From the NCBI GenBank assembly GCA_013306675.1, contig JABLUY010000086.1, positions 62,001 through 126,000 of the forward strand: DNA of 64,000 nucleotides. Reading direction: 5' to 3'. This document shows, piece after piece, positions 57,279 through 64,000 of the stretch (the first letter of the stretch is position 1; each line of letters begins with the position of its first letter). The position numbers and the translations under genes are program-made. This DNA is from Thraustochytrium sp. TN22. Its lineage: Eukaryota; Sar; Bigyra; Thraustochytrida; Thraustochytriidae. The notes under the pieces were generated by a model. It was not told where the DNA came from. It was given only the letters and a program-made list of their open reading frames with translations, and made no database searches.

Positions 57279-58742
57279 ATGATGGGGGCCTTCATGGGGC
57301 GTCTGCGCGGGGGTCTGGGCTCTCCGGCGCGGTACGTGGACGCGGCTCGGCGGCGGGGCAGCGTCACAGAGACCCTGATGGGCAAGGGCGGCCTGCGACG
57401 CGCCGTGAGACGCGCGTGGGCAAATCGGCGGCGGAGCAGCATCACAGAGACCCTGCTGGGCAAGGGCTTCCTGCGACTCGCCGTGATGCGCGCGTGGGTA
57501 AAGATGCAGTCTCTGTCAGCGTGGTCGTGGCTGGCGATCGTCGTCGCGGTCGTGCTGGGCATTGCGCTGCTCAAGTTCGAGCTGATGCTGCAGGTTCCCG
57601 TGAGCCAAGGCCGGGTCGCGGCAACGATAGCGGTGATGACGTCCAGTACGCCGCGCGCCAAGGTGTCGCCCGGCGTGGCGTTCTTCGCGATACGCGAGTT
57701 CTCGCGCATGTGCTGCGACTATGGGCCAACCGTGTACAGGAGGCCCGGGTTCCTGGACGAGCGGTTGCGCGACTATGGCGCCGGTGAGCGCGCGGTGTAC
57801 AGCTACGCGAGCGCGCTGCGGCAGTTCAAGGCGTCGGGCGCCTCAGAGACGCGCGTCTTTGTGCCGGTGGCTATGATGGGCGAGTTCGTGCAGGACTTCT
57901 TTCTCAAGCTTCCGGCTGACACGCGCGTAGTGATGGCCAGCGGCCAGGAAGACTGCGGGCCGATCGAGATTTTCGGCTTCGGCCGGCCGCATTGCCACAT
58001 TCGCATGAGCGTGTCCCTGGAAGAATTCCTGCTGGATGACCGTCTGGTGCACTGGTTCGCGCAGAACTACGATTTCGAGCACTGCACGCACGTGGAGGCG
58101 TACCCGGAGACTTGCGCGAGCCTCGTGCTGCCGCGCAAGGCGCTGGCGAAGGTGTCCCCACTCCCGATCGGCCTTGACCTGCACACGGAGGCCGAAAAGA
58201 CCCTGGTCCACGGGCGGACGCCTGCGCAACAGGAGGCCAGAATCCGCAGGGTTGCCTCGTTGGACTGGGCCACCAAGCCGGACAAGGCCCTTGCCCTATT
58301 CACTACCTCTGGGCGGCCAGACCGCATCGTCCTGACGGAAACGCTGCGGAACAAGGACGCCTGCGTGTCTTCTCCGCGCTCTATGGAGAAGGACACCCTC
58401 TGGGAGAGGCACCGCGACTTTGCCTTCATATTCTCGCCGCAGGGCAACGGCATCGACTCGCACCGGACCTACGAAGCGCTCAGCCTCGGCTCCGTGCCGG
58501 TCGTGCGCTCCGGCCCTCTGAATACGCTATACGCGCAGTTTCCCATTCTCGTCATCGACCGTTGGGAGGACTTCGACAGTTGTGATCGGATTCAAGAGTG
58601 GCGCCGCAAAATTGTTGCGCGCTTCGGCCCTCAGCCTTTTCAGAACAGTACTGTGCAGCGACGGCTGCAGCTCAACTACTGGGCCGCAGAGCTCGAGCGT
58701 GTATTGCGAAAACGAAAAGATGAGCACGAGCTGGTCAGCTAA
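57279..58742 (+). CDS. Type II membrane exostosin-like glycosyltransferase
   Basis: 487 residues from ATG 57279. A cytosolic N-terminal tail holds a 26-residue duplicated block (RRRGSVTETLMGKGGLRRAV and RRRSSITETLLGKGFLRLAV). A signal-anchor at about 78-104 (WSWLAIVVAVVLGIALLKFE) fixes the protein in the Golgi. The lumenal part has FIFSPQGNGIDSHRTYEALS, then LGSVPVVRSGPLNTLY and FPILVIDRWED, a block typical of the C-terminal donor site of exostosin-type (GT47-like) enzymes. It probably adds a sugar to a wall or matrix glycan. Acceptor and donor are not seen. ATG 57279 gives a full anchor; the frame is open upstream as low-complexity Arg/Ala sequence. Confidence 0.75.
   Translation: MMGAFMGRLRGGLGSPARYVDAARRRGSVTETLMGKGGLRRAVRRAWANRRRSSITETLLGKGFLRLAVMRAWVKMQSLSAWSWLAIVVAVVLGIALLKFELMLQVPVSQGRVAATIAVMTSSTPRAKVSPGVAFFAIREFSRMCCDYGPTVYRRPGFLDERLRDYGAGERAVYSYASALRQFKASGASETRVFVPVAMMGEFVQDFFLKLPADTRVVMASGQEDCGPIEIFGFGRPHCHIRMSVSLEEFLLDDRLVHWFAQNYDFEHCTHVEAYPETCASLVLPRKALAKVSPLPIGLDLHTEAEKTLVHGRTPAQQEARIRRVASLDWATKPDKALALFTTSGRPDRIVLTETLRNKDACVSSPRSMEKDTLWERHRDFAFIFSPQGNGIDSHRTYEALSLGSVPVVRSGPLNTLYAQFPILVIDRWEDFDSCDRIQEWRRKIVARFGPQPFQNSTVQRRLQLNYWAAELERVLRKRKDEHELVS
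57348..57503 (+). repeat. 78-bp in-frame duplication in the glycosyltransferase tail
   Basis: Two 78-bp units (57348-57425 and 57426-57503) encode the 26-residue block twice, with changes mainly at hydrophobic and basic positions. Confidence 0.9.
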
Positions 58743-58910
58743 AGACCAGACCAGGAAATCGTACACAGTTTTGCGTACACACGCATACACACACATGCAT
58801 TCTGACGGTTCTCCAAGCTTTTTTTCATGGACGTCGGGGAATATATAAAAAAAAGTGGAGACAATCGAAAGGGAGATGACAGTAGCTACATGGCGAGAGA
58901 AGAGTGCGCC

Positions 58911-60272
58911 TCACTTGCGCCGTGCTTGGAGACGCGTAAGTGGGCCGCGTCTCAGCGGGACGCTGTCGTCGCTGTCGTCGCAATCCGAGAGCTGCTCAAA
59001 GCCATGCTTGTACTTGGCCATGAGATCGTTTTCGCGGCGTTGCGTGGGGCGCGCCTTGGCGCTACGGCGCCGCGGCTCCTCCTCGCCCTTGTTCTCGCCC
59101 GCTGAGGTGGACACCTCATCCACTTGCGCCTCGCTGGCCTTGGTCTCGAGCGAGTTGAGCGAAGCGGAGCTGCCGAGCAGGACGTCGCGGGTGCCGGCGG
59201 TGAGCCCGAGCACGCCGTCAAAGGCAGACCGCATCCAGCCGCCGCCACCGCCGCTACTGCTTCCAGCTGCGGTGGTGGTTGTCGGTGCCACCGGTGCCGC
59301 CGGTGCGGGTGCCACCGGGCGAGGCGGTGAAGCCTCCTCACGCACGACTGGCACGGACGACCGCTTGGCGCCGCGACCCGCCTGGGCCTTCGCCGATCCC
59401 CGCTTTGCATCATTCGACCCGGAGGTGGACGCAGCCTTTTTCTTGCCGCCCTGGGGCGCCAGTGGCTCTGGCGTCGGGGTGGACGCCGGCTGTTCAGCTG
59501 TGGGAGCAGCCGGCCGCTGCATCACGCCGGAGAAAAAGGCGCCCGCAGCACTTGTGAGGGCCCAAAGCCCGCCACTGTCGCCGCCGTTGTGACCGCCACC
59601 GTGCCCCTCGGAGGGGCCGTGGAAGCCTCCGCCGTTTCGGTCTTTGGAGGGCAGAGACTTGCGGGCCTGGACCGGGCTAGATGACATGGGCGTGGTCTTC
59701 GACTGAGCCTGCTGGCGCTTCTCCAGCAGGCGGCGGTCCATCTCGCTGTCAATGCGGCGCTGCATAGCCTCGAGTCCCTGCTGCAAATCAGCCAGCTGGT
59801 CGTCCGAGGCCGCGAAGGTGCTGGCGCTCACAATGGCGCTGAGTACCGCGCTGTGCACCGCGATAACGGCGCCTTGAACAGCCGGCAGCGCGACACTATC
59901 GATGTAGACAGCGCGGCGGTCGAGCTGCGGGCCGAGTACATTCTCGAAGATCACGTTGGCGCCGCGCGCCGTGACAACCCAGACCACAAAGGCGAGCTTG
60001 AAGGTGTAATAAAAGGGAAACCACGAGATGAGGAACTCCACGTACAGCTCGAATAGCATCAGAAAGGCGTATACGGTCCAGAACTGCAGCACGCCGCGCA
60101 TCTCGAGCTGCGCCTGCCGCGCCTCCACCCTGAGGTTGAGAGTCTCCTCCTCATCCGTGCACCGCGCAATCTCCAGGTTGATGCGTTCCCTCTTCTTGAG
60201 CAGCTTGTAGTTTTGCCAGCTCTCGTACACGCCGCCCACCAGCTCCAGCGTGCCGCACACGAAGCTCGACAT
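58911..60272 (-). CDS. TB2/DP1/HVA22 (REEP-like) ER membrane-shaping protein
   Basis: 453 residues. The N-terminus has the HVA22 fold: VGGVYESWQNYKLLKKRERI near 12-31, then QFWTVYAFLMLFELYVEFLI, FPFYYTFKLAFVVWVV and LDRRAVYID near 63-140, as in REEP/DP1/Yop1 hairpin proteins that curve ER tubules. The remaining 300 residues are Gly/Ser/Pro/Ala-rich with basic and acidic clusters and no fold; such a long disordered tail is unusual for REEP proteins. ATG 60272 (MSSFVCGTLELV) is the first in frame. It converges on the glycosyltransferase gene with 168 bp between stops and is divergent from the next gene. Confidence 0.9.
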   Translation of the reverse strand: MSSFVCGTLELVGGVYESWQNYKLLKKRERINLEIARCTDEEETLNLRVEARQAQLEMRGVLQFWTVYAFLMLFELYVEFLISWFPFYYTFKLAFVVWVVTARGANVIFENVLGPQLDRRAVYIDSVALPAVQGAVIAVHSAVLSAIVSASTFAASDDQLADLQQGLEAMQRRIDSEMDRRLLEKRQQAQSKTTPMSSSPVQARKSLPSKDRNGGGFHGPSEGHGGGHNGGDSGGLWALTSAAGAFFSGVMQRPAAPTAEQPASTPTPEPLAPQGGKKKAASTSGSNDAKRGSAKAQAGRGAKRSSVPVVREEASPPRPVAPAPAAPVAPTTTTAAGSSSGGGGGWMRSAFDGVLGLTAGTRDVLLGSSASLNSLETKASEAQVDEVSTSAGENKGEEEPRRRSAKARPTQRRENDLMAKYKHGFEQLSDCDDSDDSVPLRRGPLTRLQARRK

Positions 60273-61282
60273 CCTCCCCCGCGCGCACGACTTCTGGACG
60301 ACGACGAGGAGGAGCGCTCCGGGTTCGCGCCGAGGTTAGTGCCGCGACGTGCCGCGCCGAGGCGAGCCTCACCGCGCCGCCGTGCCGCGCCCCGCGCCGC
60401 GCCGCGCCGCCAGGCCAGCCACGCCGTCGCGGGAGAGGCCGCACGGCCGCCGCCGCCGCTGACGCTGCCGCCGCGCAGCCGCGAAGGAGCGCGCCGCGAG
60501 GGCCGGGGTTGGACTTGGAGTTCTGACGTCGCCCCCGCGCAGAAGGAGACCGCCTCCGCGATCAGGTCTATCCGCTTTGGGGCGCTTTCCCGTCCCGCTG
60601 CTCTCCGATGACGGTTTCCTCCGTGGCTCTTGCGAGCGCGTCACGGTCGTGCATGCCACATGGCATGGCACAGGCAGAGAGAGCGCGCGCGCAAGCGAGA
60701 GCGAGCGAGCGAGAAGGAGAAAGAGAAAGAGAAGAGAGAGAATTTTGGATGCTGGTTTTTCTTTTCTGCGTTGAGCGGAGGTGGATGCGCCGGTACTGAC
60801 CGCTGCAAGGCCTCTTGCGGTCTTGAAAACGTCGAAACACTTCAGAGGACGTGCTGACAGTGAGGTCATGACGAACGTCTTCGACTTCGGGGCTGCCGTA
60901 GGCCCAGACTCGTGTCACTGCTCGAGGTTGCCTCAAGAGACGAGCCTCCGATGTTTGCAAGTGCGCCGCGGCCCACCCACCTTTTGCTTCAACACGCCAC
61001 GGTCCTTTGGCTTCTTGGCCTTTGGGCGCTTTCTTGCGCCCTCTTGGTGATGCAGTTGCCACTGGCAGTTGACCCTCGGAGAGCCTCGGAGAGACGAGAC
61101 ATATGTCACGATTTGGCGGCCACGGCCGGAGGTGTGCACCACCACAGGCGCCGCCACATCAAACTGACTGTGAGCCTAGCTGCGCGCCGGCGGCGTCGCT
61201 GCACTGGCACTGTGCTGCGCGCTGCGGCGCCGCGCGCAAGGCCGGCGGCGCGGACCGGAGCGCAGGCAGCGGCGACACGGCC
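60273..61282. other. Intergenic region between the HVA22-like gene and a basic protein gene
   Basis: No supported gene. Contains a GCCGC/CGCGCCGC repeat (60355-60420) near the HVA22-like start, a GAGA/GCGA-rich run (60680-60745) and the TGCCACTGGCA palindrome at 61057-61067. Confidence 0.5.
61057..61067. promoter_or_regulatory. TGCCACTGGCA palindrome upstream of the basic-protein gene
   Basis: Perfect TGCCA-N-TGGCA palindrome, identical to 14663-14673, 226 bp before ATG 61283. Function unknown. Confidence 0.25.
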
Positions 61283-63202
61283 ATGGCGACGGCCAAGGCG
61301 GCCAGGGCTGCTCGGCGAAGGCCGCCGCGAGACGCAGCGCAACGACACGGTGCTGAGGAGCACGAAGAATGCGAACCAAACCCCGAGGGCGAGCAGAAGA
61401 AGCACGAAGCAGACGACGGGAAGCGGCGCGGGCTAGTGCAGACGCAATTCGAGGATGTGCAGGGCGAGGAGCGGCGACTGGTGCAGCCATTTGTGACGCA
61501 GGTCATCACCGAGGAGGCGCTGGCCAGGGCGCAAGAGGCGGGCGTCCTAGAGCGCGCGCTGGAGCTCCGGGAGGCCAAGGTGAACTACAATTTGCAGCGC
61601 AACCGCGCGGCCATTGTGGACTTTGAGGCGAGCGCCTCGGTCTCGCCCGAGTCGCTTGTTGCAGAGCTGGTGCGGCGAAACATGGCACGGCGCTCGGCGC
61701 TGGCGCGCATCCTCAAGGCGCCGACGCCGGGCGACGTGGACGGGAACGGGCTCGAGGAGGAGGACGAGGTGGCTGCAGCAGTGGCCAGGGCGGCGACCGC
61801 CCCGAATGCACGGCGTGAGGAGGATTGCCTGGGCGGGATCCCGGCGGCGGACGGCCGCATGTACGTGGGAAGCGTCTCGCGAAACCTGAGCCGGCGCATG
61901 GACAACAAACTTGAGCGCGAGCGCAAGCTGGTGGCCGCCAAGGCGGCTTCACCCGGCACGCGGTCGCTGGCCATGACGGCGTGGAATGGGCGCACTGTGA
62001 AGCGCATCGTGGCACGCAAACGTGCGATGGCAACGATGCTGGAGGACAGGGCGTCGAGCGCGCGTGCGCGCACCAGGAAAAGTGGTGGCAATGCAGCAAG
62101 GCACGCGGCCTCGGCGCCGCAGACTCGCAAGCAGGAGCCCTCCGCCGCGGGCTCGCGCTGGCGCAAGGTCCAGCACGAGGTGCAGAACCACGAGCCGCGC
62201 AAGGAGAACATCTCAACGCTGCTTGAGGCGGTGCGCGAGGCGCGCAAGACGGCGCGCGTCGCGGAGCGCGAGGCGGAGGCGGCGCTCATGAGACGCCCCG
62301 GTGAGCCGACGGCGCCATACTTGCGGCGCAAGTCCGTGGCGGTGACTCTGCGCCGGCCGGTGCCCGAGGACCTCGCTGCGCAGCACCCGTCGCTGCGCTC
62401 GAGCTCGGCGCAGCCGGCGAAGCGGCGGCCCACAGCGCAGCAACGCTCCACGCAGTTCCTGAGGCAGGGCGTGCGTGAGCTAGACGCCGAGCCACTGTAT
62501 GCAACGAGGGCTGCGGCCAGGGCGCGGGCCAGGATGTCGCAGTCGGCCAAGCACCAGTCGTGGAGGACCAATGTCACGGCGGCCACGGGCGCCACGTCGA
62601 CGTCCAGCTTTTGCGCGCCCAAGGACCATGCAGCTGGAGCCGCACCGGGGCACGAGTACATTTCCGAGGAGATGGCCGGCGCGCTGCTCTCTGCAGAGGT
62701 GGAGGCGGCCCGTGGCGCTGAGGACGCTCCCTATATAATGGCTCGGGACGGCTGGATTGAGACTTTTACGGCACGGACTCGGGAGGAACAGCAAAAGGCA
62801 GCCGCGCGTCCGCGGTCTGCACCACTGCGGCGTACTCCGGAGAGGCCGGCCGCCGCATGGAACGCTGCGAAGCCTCGGCGACCCTCCACGGCGCGGCCAA
62901 AATTCGACCGCTACCTGCGCGCGCGCAACCATCAGGGGGCGCAGTCGCACAAGCAGCGGCAACAGGCGAACAGGCAGCCGAGCAAGCAGGTCCAATCGCG
63001 AGCGGAGTCTCATCGTCAAGAGCCTCAGGATCGTGCTTCAAGGGCGTCCGCGTTGGATGAGACCGGCCCTGGGGCGCTGGTGGATCGCGACGCGGTGCAA
63101 GCCAGGGTGGACCAACACATGCAGTCTCTAGCGCAAATCCTGCATCATGCAGCGCGGCCCGTGGCGAGCTACTCCATTCTCGGCTCAACGTTGACGGAGT
63201 AA
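61283..63202 (+). CDS. Unknown Arg/Ala-rich basic protein
   Basis: 639 residues from ATG 61283 (context GGCCATGGCG). An in-frame ATG at 61103 would add 60 residues that look like translated leader. No family recognised. The chain is strongly basic and mostly helical or disordered; LVQPFVTQVITEEALARAQE, VLERALELREAKVNYNLQRN and ENISTLLEAVREARKTARVA look like helices of a scaffold. No signal peptide, membrane segment or catalytic motif. Serial Arg-Ala clusters recall axonemal or RNA-associated proteins, but I do not assign one. Coding bias matches neighbours, so it is probably real. Confidence 0.6.
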   Translation: MATAKAARAARRRPPRDAAQRHGAEEHEECEPNPEGEQKKHEADDGKRRGLVQTQFEDVQGEERRLVQPFVTQVITEEALARAQEAGVLERALELREAKVNYNLQRNRAAIVDFEASASVSPESLVAELVRRNMARRSALARILKAPTPGDVDGNGLEEEDEVAAAVARAATAPNARREEDCLGGIPAADGRMYVGSVSRNLSRRMDNKLERERKLVAAKAASPGTRSLAMTAWNGRTVKRIVARKRAMATMLEDRASSARARTRKSGGNAARHAASAPQTRKQEPSAAGSRWRKVQHEVQNHEPRKENISTLLEAVREARKTARVAEREAEAALMRRPGEPTAPYLRRKSVAVTLRRPVPEDLAAQHPSLRSSSAQPAKRRPTAQQRSTQFLRQGVRELDAEPLYATRAAARARARMSQSAKHQSWRTNVTAATGATSTSSFCAPKDHAAGAAPGHEYISEEMAGALLSAEVEAARGAEDAPYIMARDGWIETFTARTREEQQKAAARPRSAPLRRTPERPAAAWNAAKPRRPSTARPKFDRYLRARNHQGAQSHKQRQQANRQPSKQVQSRAESHRQEPQDRASRASALDETGPGALVDRDAVQARVDQHMQSLAQILHHAARPVASYSILGSTLTE

Positions 63203-63229
63203 GTGGGGCGAGAATCTGATCGATGTTTA

Positions 63230-64000
63230 CTATTCCTGTGCGGCATCTTCGTCTGCCCGTTTGTGTATGACATACTTGACCATAATGTTCTTGAGCGCTG
63301 TTTCGGCGATGAGCCGCTGCTCTTGCTGATATTCGGTCTCCTTCTTCAGCTCCTTGACAATCTCGACGAGTTCCGCGACGGCCGCATCGTGCGATTGCTG
63401 GGTCTTTTCCATCGCCTTGGCATGCTTGCGCCGCACATGACGGAGGGCTGCGAGCGTCTCCTGGGACAAGTCGGAGTCTGCCTCGAGCTTGTCGGTGGCT
63501 TCGCGCTCGGCATCTTCTGCTTTGCGCCTGTCCTCCTCCTCCTCCTCCTCCTTGCGCTTGGCCTCCTCCTCCTTCTTCTTCTTCTTCTTCTCCTCCTCCT
63601 CCTTTTTGCGCTTGGCCTCCTTCTCCTCCTGCTCCTTCTCCTCCTTGCGTTTGGCCGCCTCCGCCTTGAGCTTGGCGTTCTCGTCGAGCGCCGCCTGCAA
63701 AGCGGCCTTGGCCTCAAGCAGGTCTTGCTTGGCGAGGTCGCGCTCGCGCTCTGCGTTCTCTGCGAGGGCGCGGCCTTCTTTGGAGCCCTCCGTGGCATAG
63801 CGCTCTTTGTAGCGGATCTTGTAGCGCGTCTTGTCCTGCAGAGCGCGCTCGCGCTCTGCCTTGAGCGCTGCCTTGAGCTTTTGTTTGTCGGCAGCGAGTT
63901 TTGTCGCGCGAGCCTCTGCGATTCGGAGTGCCGCCTTGTACTTTTTCTTGTCGGCAGCGAGCTTCGTCTCGCGGGCCTCGGCTCCGTCCTGGGGCGCAGC
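63230..64000 (-). CDS. Lys/Glu-rich coiled-coil protein (partial, N-terminus off the window)
   Basis: A minus-strand frame with stop at 63230 stays open to the right edge (256 codons seen, N-terminus missing). It is a long charged coiled coil: repeats of EARxTKLAADKxKxKAALxx (21 residues, two full copies near the right edge), then a Lys/Glu block (KRKEEEEEEDRRK) and a helical tail ending ADEDAAQE. No catalytic domain seen. Such sequences occur in cytoskeletal, basal-body or ESCRT-like proteins; none is claimed. Converges with the basic protein gene, 27 bp between stops. Confidence 0.6.
   Translation of the reverse strand, partial: AAPQDGAEARETKLAADKKKYKAALRIAEARATKLAADKQKLKAALKAERERALQDKTRYKIRYKERYATEGSKEGRALAENAERERDLAKQDLLEAKAALQAALDENAKLKAEAAKRKEEKEQEEKEAKRKKEEEEKKKKKKEEEAKRKEEEEEEDRRKAEDAEREATDKLEADSDLSQETLAALRHVRRKHAKAMEKTQQSHDAAVAELVEIVKELKKETEYQQEQRLIAETALKNIMVKYVIHKRADEDAAQE

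Noticed and set aside
1-64000. tRNA, rRNA and CRISPR arrays.
   Set aside because: I saw no tRNA B-box-like GGTTCGA context with a foldable partner, no rRNA-like block and no regular spacer repeats. A covariance search was not possible.

Overview
This is a gene-dense, very GC-rich nuclear stretch of a protist genome. Almost every gene is one uninterrupted reading frame with strong G/C bias at third codon positions, intergenic gaps are short and full of simple repeats, and the proteins are clearly eukaryotic: J-domain, PX, CID, TB2/HVA22, polycystin, Get1 and mitochondrially targeted proteins. Thr/Pro 'APTEAPS' stalks, Cys-rich giant surface proteins, FAR-like reductases and a paired W/GW domain typical of stramenopile nuclear proteins suggest a labyrinthulomycete (thraustochytrid such as Aurantiochytrium/Hondaea). 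The lineage is an inference from style and content, not a database match.

Layout. 1-1577: a CDT2/DTL-like WD40 substrate receptor on the minus strand, cut by the left edge. 2189-4944: two tandem short-chain dehydrogenases. 6323-8869: a membrane-anchored M6 metallopeptidase. 9796-16100: three fatty acyl-CoA reductase-like genes in tandem, the middle one a pseudogene, with a 381-bp Harbinger-like MITE between the first two. 16239-22049: a mitochondrial 2H/GCK protein head-to-head with a DNAJC22-like protein, then a PX protein head-to-head with a sulfotransferase. 22863-26786: a large nuclear BRCT-like protein. 26977-31998: mitochondrial intermediate peptidase divergent from an RPRD/Rtt103-type CID protein. 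32070-34300: NDUFAF3-like and HMG-CoA lyase on the minus strand. 35092-38238: an unknown protein, a Get1/WRB-like insertase subunit, a probable small spliced gene and mitochondrial ribosomal protein uL3m. 38649-44475: a polycystin-type channel and mitochondrial EF-Ts. 44913-54998: one 10-kb frame for a 3361-residue multi-pass receptor or adhesin. 55000-57278: gene-poor DNA holding a second, apparently identical MITE copy and a 78-bp tandem repeat. 57279-64000: an exostosin-like glycosyltransferase, a TB2/DP1/HVA22 protein, a basic protein of unknown function and a coiled-coil protein cut by the right edge.

How the genes relate. There are no operons. Related functions are tandem duplicates (SDR pair, FAR trio), and neighbouring pairs are often divergent with 100-600 bp between start codons. 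At least six genes encode mitochondrial proteins (2H/GCK, MIP, NDUFAF3, HMG-CoA lyase, uL3m, EF-Ts), spread among unrelated genes. The SDR and FAR clusters fit lipid or fatty-alcohol metabolism. The M6 protease, sulfotransferase, exostosin-like enzyme, polycystin and giant adhesin fit secretory-pathway or cell-surface biology. Start codons were chosen by ATG position, start context, targeting signals and family length.
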